Origin: an uncultured Ruminococcus sp.
Lineage (GTDB): Bacteria; Bacillota; Clostridia; Oscillospirales; Ruminococcaceae
Assembly: GCA_945868475.1 (NCBI GenBank)
Contig: CAMBLM010000003.1
Span: forward strand, 1 to 64,000
Reading direction: 5' to 3'
DNA: 64,000 nucleotides
The position numbers and the translations under genes are program-made. Shown in pieces: positions 50,969-59,662 of the stretch (position 1 is its first letter; each line of letters opens with the position of its first letter). Under the pieces are notes generated by a model. It ran no database searches. It was not told the DNA's origin and saw only the letters and a list, made by a program, of their open reading frames with translations.

Positions 50969-51937
50969 TTGGCTGAACAGACCCAGAAAAAAGAAATTCT
51001 GCTCAGAAGTGAACAGAAACACACTTTTAAGGAGAATTTCCAATATACACTCCATGAAATGAGGAGAAATATCGGATGCTACGGTATGATCGCACCGTTT
51101 ATGATCTTCTTTATCATGTTTACCGTTATACCGGTTATCATGTCGCTGCCTATGGGCTTCACCGACTTTGATATGGCGCATTTTCCGCCGAAATTCGTTG
51201 GATTTGACAACTTCTACACCCTTTTCGTTGAGGACGATGTATTTATCAAGTCCATCAGAACAACACTTATCTTCGCAGTTTTCACAGGCCCGCTGAGCTA
51301 TGCACTGAGCTTTATGCTCGCATGGCTCATAAACGAGCTTCACCCTGTACTCAAGACGGTGTTCACACTTATTTTCTACGCTCCGTCAATGGCGGGCAAT
51401 ATCTACTTCGTATGGCAGCTCATCTTCTCCGGTGACTCCTACGGCTACCTCAACGCATTCCTTAACTCTCTCGGCTTCACAACGGGTGCTATCCAGTGGC
51501 TCACAGACGCAAACTACGTTCTCCCCTGCGTTATCGTAGTTCAGCTCTGGATCTCAATGGGCGCAGGCTTCCTTGCCCTTCGTGCAGGCTTCCAGGGTAT
51601 CGATAAGTCCATGTACGAAGCAGGTGCTATCGAAGGCATCAAGAACCGTTCACAGGAACTTATCTACATCACTATCCCGTCAATGGGTCCTCAGCTTATG
51701 TTCGCCGCTGTTATGCAGATCGTATCCTGCTTCACAGTCGATATCGTAGGACGTATGCTCGCAGGCTTCCCGTCTACGGACTATAAGGTACATACTATTA
51801 TGACTCACGCATTCGACTACGGCTGGGTTCGTTACGAAATGGGTTATTCCTCGGCAATATGCTTCGTGCTGTTCCTTGTAATGCTCCTGTGTAACCAGCT
51901 CATAACCAAGGTCCTCGGCAAATATATGAATAACTAA
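50969..51937 (+). CDS. Carbohydrate ABC transporter permease (pair 1, MalF-like)
   Basis: 322 residues, six membrane helices. The permease loop that meets the ATPase is EAGAIEGIKNRSQELIYITIPSMGPQL, the EAA motif with Gly. The TTG start has GGAGGG six bases upstream. It lies 17 bases after the binding-protein gene. N-terminal DFDMAHFPPKFVGFDNFYTLF is typical of MalF/UgpA-type sugar permeases. Confidence 0.93.
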   Translation: MAEQTQKKEILLRSEQKHTFKENFQYTLHEMRRNIGCYGMIAPFMIFFIMFTVIPVIMSLPMGFTDFDMAHFPPKFVGFDNFYTLFVEDDVFIKSIRTTLIFAVFTGPLSYALSFMLAWLINELHPVLKTVFTLIFYAPSMAGNIYFVWQLIFSGDSYGYLNAFLNSLGFTTGAIQWLTDANYVLPCVIVVQLWISMGAGFLALRAGFQGIDKSMYEAGAIEGIKNRSQELIYITIPSMGPQLMFAAVMQIVSCFTVDIVGRMLAGFPSTDYKVHTIMTHAFDYGWVRYEMGYSSAICFVLFLVMLLCNQLITKVLGKYMNN

Positions 51938-51952
51938 AGGGGTGAGATCATA

Positions 51953-52924
51953 ATGGCAAAAAAAGAATTAAAGCCTTCTCAGATCCAGGCTCAGATCGAG
52001 GCTGAGAATGCTGCTGCTCTTGAAGCGCTCAGAAGACGCCGTGAAAAAGAGCATAGAAAAATGGAAAAATCCAAGGGTACAAACAAGCGTGTCGGCAAGT
52101 CCTGGACGAACGACATCGGTATCTTTATCCTGCTTACTTTACTCGGCTTGTTTATGATCGCACCTATCTATATCGCGATCATCACTTCGATAAAGCCGGT
52201 GCAGGAGATCTTCATCATGCCGCCTAAGCTTTATGCGATCAACCCGACGGGCGATAACTTCAGAGATCTGTTCCAGGTCGCAAACAACTCCTGGGTACCA
52301 TTCTCCAGAAACGTCCTCAACAGCTTGTATGTAACTATCGCGGCGACTGTTCTTCACGTTATCTTCGCTTGTATGGCTTCATTCATCCTTGCGAAGTGCA
52401 GGTTCCCGGGTGTTAAGCTCATCAACAAGACGGTCGTTATCGCGCTCCTCTTCAACAGCCAGGTAACTTACATCATGCAGTACATCGTAATGGCTAAGCT
52501 TGGTATGATCAATACATACTCCGCACTTATCCTCCCGATCGTTGCTTCTTCGATGGGTCTTTACCTTATGATAAACAGCGTTGGTACTATTCCCGATGCT
52601 ATGATCGAAGCAGCAAAGGTCGATGGCGCAGGTCTTTTCAGAATTTGCTGGCAGGTAGTTATGCCGAATATGAAACCTGCTATCATGACAATTATCATCT
52701 TCCAGTTCCAGGCTGCTTGGAACTCAACGGGCGGCAACCTCGTTTATGATGAGGCACTCAAAACTATCCCGACCGTAGTTCAGCAGATCGCAGCAGCAGG
52801 TATTGCAAGACAGGGTGCTATCGCAGCGTCCGCAGTTGTTCTTATGATACCGCCGCTTGCAGTATTTATCGCAGCGCAGAGCAACGTTATGGAAACAATG
52901 GCTCACGCAGGTATGAAGGATTAA
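51953..52924 (+). CDS. Carbohydrate ABC transporter permease (pair 1, MalG-like)
   Basis: 323 residues with a charged 45-residue N-terminus, then six helices. The EAA loop is EAAKVDGAGLFRICWQVVMPNMKPAI. AAGGGGTGAG precedes the ATG. Pairs with the preceding permease. Neither this nor any gene here encodes the ATPase, so an MsmK-type shared ATPase elsewhere is presumed. Confidence 0.93.
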   Translation: MAKKELKPSQIQAQIEAENAAALEALRRRREKEHRKMEKSKGTNKRVGKSWTNDIGIFILLTLLGLFMIAPIYIAIITSIKPVQEIFIMPPKLYAINPTGDNFRDLFQVANNSWVPFSRNVLNSLYVTIAATVLHVIFACMASFILAKCRFPGVKLINKTVVIALLFNSQVTYIMQYIVMAKLGMINTYSALILPIVASSMGLYLMINSVGTIPDAMIEAAKVDGAGLFRICWQVVMPNMKPAIMTIIIFQFQAAWNSTGGNLVYDEALKTIPTVVQQIAAAGIARQGAIAASAVVLMIPPLAVFIAAQSNVMETMAHAGMKD

Positions 52925-52948
52925 AAGAAATATGGAAAGGGTGATAAT

Positions 52949-54436
52949 ATGTCAAGCTTGAAAAAGCTTATCTCATGTCTTTCGGCGGCAGTGATGACGG
53001 TTTCCGCTCTCGCGGTCAACGTTTCCGCCTCCGAAGCATATAGCCCTTACAGCTATGACAGATGGGGCGATCCGATATCCTCACAGGTAGGATACACAGC
53101 GGATTACTTCGTAAGCGGCGACGATATCGGCTGCGGCGCTCTGAGCGAGCCTGCCGACCTCTTCGTTTCGCACGATGATCTTATGTATATAGCTGACAGG
53201 GGAAACAACAGAATAGTTGTTACCGACCTTAACTTCAAGCTCGTAAGAGTAATGGAGAACTTCACCTACAACGGTGAAGAAACAAAGCTCAAAAAGCCAA
53301 CGGGCGTTTATGTTGACCCGTACACAGAGTATGTTTATATCGCAGATAACGAAAATGAGCGCGTTATCAAGTGCGATGTGAACGGAAACATCGACAGAGT
53401 GTTCGGCAAGCCTGATTCCGAGCTTTACGGAACAGACCTTACATATAATCCGAGCAAAGTCATCGTCGATAAGGCTGAAAATGTCTACGTTGTCGTTAAA
53501 TCCGTAACAAAGGGTGCGGTAATGTTCGACAAGGAAGGCAAATTCCTCGGATTCTACGGTGCAAACCGAGTTGAACAGACTGCCGAGGTCCTTGCGAACG
53601 CATTCTGGAACCTCATTTCTACCGAGGAGCAGAGAGCAAGAACTGCCAAGTCCACTCCTATCGGCTTCACAAACTTTGATATCGATGAAAAGGGCTTCAT
53701 CTACACAGTAACAGAGTCCACCGAAACAACAACAGACCTTGTTAAGAAGCTCAATCCTGAGGGCAACAACATTCTCGACTCCCTCGGAATCGACAACGAG
53801 TTCCAGTTCGGTGATAAAGACCCGACCTACTACTCGATCTACGCAAAAAGCTCAAGCCTCACCGATATCGACATCGGACCTAACGGCGAGCTGAATATCC
53901 TCGACTTCCAGCACGGACGTATCTTCCAGTATGATAAGGAAGCCTGGCTTCTCTTCATAATGGGCGGCTCGGGCGAACAGCTCGGTACATTCCGTTCGGC
54001 TTCCGCTATCGAAAGCCACGACGATCACATCTATGTTCTTGATTCCCGTAAGAATTCCATCACGGTATTCACAAGAACGGCATTCGGTGAGATCGTTACA
54101 GAGGCTTCCAACCTTTACAACGAGGGTAAATATGATGAATCATACGAACCTTGGAAGGCAGTTCTCAAGTATGACGGAAACTACCGCCGTGCTTATATCG
54201 GTATCGGAAACGCTCTTTTCAACAAAGGCGAATACAAAGAAGCAATGAAATACTTTAAGATCTCGATCAGCAGAAACCGCTACAACAAGGCGTTTGAAGG
54301 CTATCGTGACCAGTGGCTCAAGCAGAACTTCACGCTGATAATCATTATCATCATCGTTGTCATTATTGCTTGGTCGGTAACGAAGAAGATCTTAAAGAAG
54401 AAAAAGCAGAATTCAAGCGGAAAGGGCGGTGCATAA
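52949..54436 (+). CDS. NHL-repeat/TPR protein with C-terminal membrane anchor
   Basis: 495 residues. A signal peptide is followed by an NHL-type beta-propeller (about 45-370) with repeated LYVADxxNxRV-like units: LMYIADRGNNRIVVTD, YVYIADNENERVIKCD and NILDFQHGRIFQYD. Two TPR-like units follow (LYNEGKYDESYEPWKAVL, ALFNKGEYKEAMKYFKIS, about 385-445), then a membrane helix (LIIIIIIVVIIAWSV) and a basic tail. So the propeller and TPR face outward. The role is unknown; it may scaffold proteins around the transporter. 24 bases after the permease. Confidence 0.85.
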   Translation: MSSLKKLISCLSAAVMTVSALAVNVSASEAYSPYSYDRWGDPISSQVGYTADYFVSGDDIGCGALSEPADLFVSHDDLMYIADRGNNRIVVTDLNFKLVRVMENFTYNGEETKLKKPTGVYVDPYTEYVYIADNENERVIKCDVNGNIDRVFGKPDSELYGTDLTYNPSKVIVDKAENVYVVVKSVTKGAVMFDKEGKFLGFYGANRVEQTAEVLANAFWNLISTEEQRARTAKSTPIGFTNFDIDEKGFIYTVTESTETTTDLVKKLNPEGNNILDSLGIDNEFQFGDKDPTYYSIYAKSSSLTDIDIGPNGELNILDFQHGRIFQYDKEAWLLFIMGGSGEQLGTFRSASAIESHDDHIYVLDSRKNSITVFTRTAFGEIVTEASNLYNEGKYDESYEPWKAVLKYDGNYRRAYIGIGNALFNKGEYKEAMKYFKISISRNRYNKAFEGYRDQWLKQNFTLIIIIIIVVIIAWSVTKKILKKKKQNSSGKGGA

Positions 54437-54437
54437 A

Positions 54438-55067
54438 ATGCTCGATTTAACAGAAGGTCAGTTCGTCAGACACGTTATAATGCATCCGTTTGAAGGCTTT
54501 GAAGACCTTCGCTGGAAGAAAAAAGGCTCTATGAAGATCGCCTGGGTCATCGTTTTCCTCCTCTTTTTCCAGCAGGTCGCATACAGCAGACTTTACGGTT
54601 TCCAGTATTATTCCAGTTACGATAAGATATTCAATATAGTCCCGTATATCTTCCGAAGCTTTATACTTTTTCTGGTTTGGGTAGTTGCCAACTGGGCAAT
54701 GTGTACACTCTTCGCCGGAGAGGGCACAATGAAAAAGATCTTTATATACAGCGCCTACGCGTTAGTGCCGTATATATCGGGTTACCTCATCGGAACGCTT
54801 CTTTCCCACGTTCTCATCAAGGACGAATACATCTTTATCCAGCTCTTTGAAATTGTGGGATTCTGCTGGTCGTTCGTGCTTGTCATCTCAGCGATGAAAG
54901 CCGTCCACCAGTTCTCGTTCGGAAAGACGATCGCACTGATATTGCTGACGATCGTTGCGATGATAGCGATCCTGTTCCTGCTCGTTCTCGTTCTTACGCT
55001 GTTCCAGCAGGTAATAATCTTCGTTCTGTCTATCTATACGGAGCTTTCGTATCGTTTCCGTGTATAG
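54438..55067 (+). CDS. YIP1-family membrane protein
   Basis: 209 residues, five predicted membrane helices. It begins MLDLTEGQFVRHVIMHPFEGFEDLRWKKKGS, a pattern typical of bacterial YIP1-domain proteins beside ABC sugar loci. The ATG at 54438 follows the NHL/TPR stop by one base; the site is the GGAAAGGGCGG inside the previous gene. The mid-part NWAMCTLFAGEGTMKKIF is the conserved core. Function unknown. Confidence 0.82.
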   Translation: MLDLTEGQFVRHVIMHPFEGFEDLRWKKKGSMKIAWVIVFLLFFQQVAYSRLYGFQYYSSYDKIFNIVPYIFRSFILFLVWVVANWAMCTLFAGEGTMKKIFIYSAYALVPYISGYLIGTLLSHVLIKDEYIFIQLFEIVGFCWSFVLVISAMKAVHQFSFGKTIALILLTIVAMIAILFLLVLVLTLFQQVIIFVLSIYTELSYRFRV

Positions 55068-55095
55068 TATTTTAAATCGAAAAGTGGTGAAATAA

Positions 55096-57381
55096 ATGCG
55101 AATCAATATAAAGAAGATACTTGCCTGCGTTTGCTGCGCCGCAATGATGACTTCAATGTTCACGATACCTGCTTTCTCGGACGATGAGGGAACAGATGCC
55201 GCTGAAACAGAGGAGGCTGACACTGAGGAAGAAGCCCCCGCTGACGAGGACTATGTCCCCCGTACAGAGGAAGAAGCTCTCGCAGCTGCGGAGCTTGTTA
55301 CGGAAAATGACAAGCTTGCGCTTTATGTCAACAAAAAAGAGGTAACTCTTGCGCTCGTTGACAAGAACACAGGTGAGATCTGGTGGTCAAACCCCATCAA
55401 CGCCGACGGTTCATCGGGTAAAAAGGCACAGATACAGGAGCTTAAAGCCGGTATGGTGCTTACATACGGCGAACCTTCCAAGCGTAAAACTACAACTGCA
55501 AACAGCAAGGTAAAGGGCAAGGCTAAGGTCACAACATCCAAAGACGGAATAAAGATCACATACACCTTCAATTCCGCAAAGATCAAAGTCCCCGTTACCT
55601 ATACTCTTGAAGATGATTATCTGAAGCTCAATGTTGACACCTCCGAGATCACCGAGGAGGACGGCGACAAGCTCACAACGAAGCTCTCGTTTATGACGAC
55701 CTTCGGTGCTGCAACTACCGATGAGAACGGATACTTCGTTATCCCCGACGGCAGCGGTGCAATCATCAACTTCAACAACGGCAAAACAGGTCTTAAAACC
55801 TACTCGGGCAAAGTCTACGGCAGAGATATAACAGCCGTTCAGCAGACTGCTCCTGCGGTTACACAGCAGGTCTACCTCCCGATGTACGGTATCGTCAAGG
55901 GCAACAGCGGTATGATGGTCGTTGCCGACAAGGGCGATACAGCCGCTACCATCAATGCTTACGTTTCAGGTCAGAACAAGACCGATTTCAACAGCTGCTA
56001 CTTTGATTTCGAGATAAGAACAAGCGATGAATATCAGATGGGCGCAAGCAACGACAGCCCGCTCAAGGTATTTGAGAAGAGAGGCATTCTCGTTCCCGAA
56101 CTCGAAGTTCGCTATTACCCCGTTTCAAAGTCCGACAAGAGCGAGGTCGATTACGTTGATATCGCTGCGAAGTACAGAGATTACCTCACAAGCGACTACG
56201 GCGTAACGGTTTCCGATTCCGTTAAGGACGTTCCGCTCTACGTTGACTTTTACGGCGCAGTTCTTAAAAAGGAATCCGTCCTCGGCTTCCCCGTAACAAT
56301 GCAGCATGCGGCTACAACGTTCGATCAGGCTAAGGATATCCTTTCCGATCTTTCAGCTGACGGCGCAGACAATATCGTTGCTACATACAACGAGTGGACG
56401 ACAGCCGATATCAAGGAAAAGGTTTCGGATAAAGCAAAGCCTGCTTCAAAGCTCGGCGGCAAGTCCGATTTCAACAGCCTTCTGAGCTTTGCTGAAAGCA
56501 ACAACATCAGCATTTATCCGAACGTTCAGAACCTCACGTTCAAGACGGGCAACGGATACTGGACGATAACCGATACGGCTATCAGAGTTTCAAACGCTTA
56601 TTCCAAGCAGTTCACTTATGACCCTGCTTACGGAATCGAAAACAAATTCTACAAGGCAATGTCGCTCCTCGCTCCCGAGGCTTACACGAAGATGTTTGAC
56701 AACCTTGCAAAGAGCTACAGCAAATACGGCCTTAACAATATCGCAGTCGGAACTGCTTCGACAGTTATCTACGGCGACTACGGCAAAAAGGCTACGTCAA
56801 GAGAAATGATGAAGACCATGGTCCGGGAGGGCTATCAGAAGCTCAACGATCAGGTAGGCTCAGTCCTCGCAGACGGTGCAAATGCTTATGTTCTTCCCTA
56901 TGTTGACAGGATCACCGATGTTCCGCTCAATTCCAGCAAGTTTGACGTTTTCGATGCTGAGATACCGCTCTATCAGATCGTTATGCACGGCATCAAGTCC
57001 TATTCAACACCTGCTGTAAACGGTCAGGCAGAGATCGGCGAAGTTATCCTCTCCGCTGTTGCGGCAGGCAGCTCGCTCAACTTCGACCTCATGGCTGAAA
57101 AAGCTAACGAGCTCAAGGATACACGCTACGATGCTTACTACTACGCAGACGCTGACTACTGGAAAGAGGACGCTGCAAGCGTTTATACTTTCGTTAAGCA
57201 GATCCTCTCCGATGTTTCTTCGGAGCAGATCACAGGCTACAAGGTGCTTGCAAACGGAAACACAGAAACTACTTATTCAAACGGTACTAAGATCACAGTA
57301 AACTATACAGACAAGACTGTTACCAAGGGCAGCACCACATACAGTCTGTACGATTACATCGGGAAGGAGGTCATAGGATAA
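55096..57381 (+). CDS. DUF5696-domain secreted protein
   Basis: 761 residues with a signal peptide (KKILACVCCAAMMTSMFTIPAFS), an acidic linker (about 28-60) and a beta-rich N-terminal region (LYVNKKEVTLALVDKNTGEIWWSN). A large domain with FVIPDGSGAIINFNNGK follows, then a barrel-like part. DUF5696 proteins sit in Paenibacillus and clostridial sugar loci beside YIP1 and ABC genes; a glycoside-hydrolase-like fold is possible but not shown. AGTGGTG precedes the ATG. It is one base from the next permease, so tightly coupled. Confidence 0.82.
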   Translation: MRINIKKILACVCCAAMMTSMFTIPAFSDDEGTDAAETEEADTEEEAPADEDYVPRTEEEALAAAELVTENDKLALYVNKKEVTLALVDKNTGEIWWSNPINADGSSGKKAQIQELKAGMVLTYGEPSKRKTTTANSKVKGKAKVTTSKDGIKITYTFNSAKIKVPVTYTLEDDYLKLNVDTSEITEEDGDKLTTKLSFMTTFGAATTDENGYFVIPDGSGAIINFNNGKTGLKTYSGKVYGRDITAVQQTAPAVTQQVYLPMYGIVKGNSGMMVVADKGDTAATINAYVSGQNKTDFNSCYFDFEIRTSDEYQMGASNDSPLKVFEKRGILVPELEVRYYPVSKSDKSEVDYVDIAAKYRDYLTSDYGVTVSDSVKDVPLYVDFYGAVLKKESVLGFPVTMQHAATTFDQAKDILSDLSADGADNIVATYNEWTTADIKEKVSDKAKPASKLGGKSDFNSLLSFAESNNISIYPNVQNLTFKTGNGYWTITDTAIRVSNAYSKQFTYDPAYGIENKFYKAMSLLAPEAYTKMFDNLAKSYSKYGLNNIAVGTASTVIYGDYGKKATSREMMKTMVREGYQKLNDQVGSVLADGANAYVLPYVDRITDVPLNSSKFDVFDAEIPLYQIVMHGIKSYSTPAVNGQAEIGEVILSAVAAGSSLNFDLMAEKANELKDTRYDAYYYADADYWKEDAASVYTFVKQILSDVSSEQITGYKVLANGNTETTYSNGTKITVNYTDKTVTKGSTTYSLYDYIGKEVIG

Positions 57382-57382
57382 A

Positions 57383-58279
57383 ATGAAACACAGACTATCC
57401 TATGAAAAGAAGAAAGGGCTTTACGGCTACGGATTTGTCGCTCTTTGGTTTATCGGCGCTCTGATGTTCTTCATCATACCCGTATGCAAATCGTTCTTCT
57501 ATTCATTCAATGACGTCAGCCCGGAAACAGGCTATCTCGCAAGAAGCTGGGTGGGCATCGCAAACTACAAGAGAGCATTCATGACCGACCCAACGTTCAG
57601 ACAGTATCTTGTAAGCGCTTTGAAGAATATGGCGCTCAACCTTCCTATCATCGTTGTATTCTCAATGTTCGTTGCGATCATCATCAACCAGAAGTTCAGA
57701 GGCAGAGGCTTCGCAAGAGCTGTATTCTTCCTCCCTGTTATCATCGCAACAGGCCCTGTATATGCTATCATCACAGGCGACCTTAACACAAACGGAAACA
57801 ACAGCGCTGAACAGTTCTCCACAATGTTTGAGGCAGACATGGTTGACCAGCTCCTCGAATTTGTCGGAATCTACGGCTTCGGTACAAAATTCACCGAAAT
57901 GCTGACAACGGTAACATCGGATATCCTTAACCTCGTTTGGAAGTGCGGTATCCAGATCATTATCTTCCTCTCAGCACTTCAGGGTATCCCGACATCCGCT
58001 AAGGAAGCTGCCGCTATCGAAGGCGCAACAGCCTGGGAATTCTTCTGGAAGATCACTCTTCCTTACGTTTCCCCGATGATCCTTGTAAATATCGTTTATA
58101 CCGTTATCGACTCTTTCACCGACCCAACAAACGAAGTTATGGCGCGTGTGCTTGAAGTACAGCGTGACTGGCAGTACGGTTACTCGGCGTCAATGGCGTG
58201 GAGCTATTTCGGAATAATTCTTATTGCTCTCGGTATCATTTTCGCAATCATGAATAAGCTCGTTTGGTACGATGATTAA
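57383..58279 (+). CDS. Carbohydrate ABC transporter permease (pair 2, MalF-like)
   Basis: 298 residues, six helices. The EAA loop is EAAAIEGATAWEFFWKITLPYVSPMI. Begins MKHRLSYEKKKGLYGYGFVAL. The second of two pairs in the operon; sequence differs clearly from the first pair, so it is probably for another substrate or assembly. Confidence 0.93.
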   Translation: MKHRLSYEKKKGLYGYGFVALWFIGALMFFIIPVCKSFFYSFNDVSPETGYLARSWVGIANYKRAFMTDPTFRQYLVSALKNMALNLPIIVVFSMFVAIIINQKFRGRGFARAVFFLPVIIATGPVYAIITGDLNTNGNNSAEQFSTMFEADMVDQLLEFVGIYGFGTKFTEMLTTVTSDILNLVWKCGIQIIIFLSALQGIPTSAKEAAAIEGATAWEFFWKITLPYVSPMILVNIVYTVIDSFTDPTNEVMARVLEVQRDWQYGYSASMAWSYFGIILIALGIIFAIMNKLVWYDD

Positions 58280-58292
58280 GGAGGCGGAATAA

Positions 58293-59354
58293 TTGGCAAG
58301 TTTAGCAAAACGCTCCGGCGCACCGTCCGAGCAGAGAAAGATCAAAGAACCTAAAATGTCCAGAAAGGAGAAAAGGGAACGCTTTAAAAAGCGCCTTGAA
58401 TCCCTTACTCCCGAGGAACAGAAATACTTAAAGAGAAAAAGAGTTTTTGATGCAGTATGGCCTATCGCAAGAGGACTTATCGTATTCGGTCTTTGCTTCA
58501 TCATCATCTATCCTCTCATATTTATGGTTTCCGCTGCATTCCGTCCCCGTGCGGAAATGAACGATCCGACGATCATGTGGATACCTAAGCATTTCATTCT
58601 TTCAAATATCACCGATGCATGGAAGGCAATGGACTTCGGCAACACACTCGTCAACACTCTTGTGCTGAATATCGGCTGTTCGATACTCCAGGTACTTACC
58701 TGCGCACTTACGGGTTACGGCTTCGCGCGATTCAAGTTCAAGGGAAAGAACATACTCTTCTTTATCGTAATACTTATGATCCTTGTGCCTTCACAGATCA
58801 TTCTTATTCCGCAGTATATGTTCTTCCGTTACTTCAACCCACTCGGAATTTATCATGCGATCACAGGAAACTACATCAACTTCATCAACAGCGGCGTTAC
58901 AATGTATTTCCCGGCACTCACAGCGAACGGTATCCGTGCAGGACTTTTCATATTCCTGTTCAGACAGTCGTTCAGAGGACTTCCTAAGGAACTCGAAGAC
59001 GCAGCATACCTTGATGGCTGCTCGCCCTTCAGAACCTTCGTTCAGGTAATGGTCCCCAACGCAGGTGCTACATTCCTTACAGTATTCCTCCTTTCAGTTG
59101 TTTGGTACTGGAACGATTACTATGTTTCCACATCGTTCTTCACCGACAACAAGACCGTTGCACTTATGCTTAAAAACCTCGATGCAAACCTTACAAGACT
59201 TATCTTCGGCAATGAAACACCGAATGTCCGTGAGCTTATCGTATGGATGGAAGCAGGATGCCTTATCTCTATCCTGCCAATGCTTATCCTTTACATCTGC
59301 TTGCAGAAAAACTTCACAGAAGGTATTGCACGTTCGGGTCTTACAGGTATGTAA
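58293..59354 (+). CDS. Carbohydrate ABC transporter permease (pair 2, MalG-like)
   Basis: 353 residues with a long basic cytoplasmic N-terminus (about 65 residues), then six helices. The EAA loop is EDAAYLDGCSPFRTFVQVMVPNAGATF. The TTG start has AAGGAGG eight bases upstream, 13 bases after pair-2 MalF. It closes the operon; a terminator follows. Confidence 0.93.
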   Translation: MASLAKRSGAPSEQRKIKEPKMSRKEKRERFKKRLESLTPEEQKYLKRKRVFDAVWPIARGLIVFGLCFIIIYPLIFMVSAAFRPRAEMNDPTIMWIPKHFILSNITDAWKAMDFGNTLVNTLVLNIGCSILQVLTCALTGYGFARFKFKGKNILFFIVILMILVPSQIILIPQYMFFRYFNPLGIYHAITGNYINFINSGVTMYFPALTANGIRAGLFIFLFRQSFRGLPKELEDAAYLDGCSPFRTFVQVMVPNAGATFLTVFLLSVVWYWNDYYVSTSFFTDNKTVALMLKNLDANLTRLIFGNETPNVRELIVWMEAGCLISILPMLILYICLQKNFTEGIARSGLTGM

Positions 59355-59373
59355 TTTACCAAAAGCAATTCAA

Positions 59374-59405
59374 ACCGCTCTCGGGCTTTCCGAGGGCGGT
59401 TTTTG
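59374..59405 (+). terminator. Terminator of the transporter operon
   Basis: ACCGCTCTCGG pairs with CCGAGGGCGGT (one G-T pair), followed by TTTTTG. A second hairpin, ACAAAAAACAAG / CTTGTTTTTTTGT (59413-59446), lies right after. Confidence 0.85.
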
Positions 59406-59491
59406 TATTTGTACAAAAAACAAGGCAGTGAAGCTTGTTTTTTTGTGGAAAGTATGTTATACTAATACTAAAGAAACGCTGATTAATACTA

Positions 59492-59612
59492 ATACTAAAC
59501 ACCAATAAAACTATAGACAAAAAATCTGCGCAAAAACTTGTAGCGGTTGAAAACAGCTTTATATGGGTTTTGCGCCGATTTTTTATCTGCTCATTAATTA
59601 GAGATCAGTATT
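59492..59612. repeat. Hybrid MITE-like element (family A left end, family B right end)
   Basis: The left end ATACTAAACACCAATAAAAC with AAAAAATCTGCGC is family A. The right part TATATGGGTTTTGCGCCGATTTTTT and AATTAGAGATCAGTAT is family B inverted. Extra ATACTA units precede it (59459-59491). It looks like two elements recombined or one inserted into another. Confidence 0.65.
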
Positions 59613-59662
59613 ATGATCTTATTAGAATAACCCGCGTTGCTCGGGAAACATCGGAGGATATT

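Noticed and set aside
48030-59354. Transporter operon considered broken because no ATPase gene is present
   Set aside because: Family-1 carbohydrate transporters in Firmicutes commonly share one MsmK-type ATPase encoded elsewhere; all four permeases are intact.
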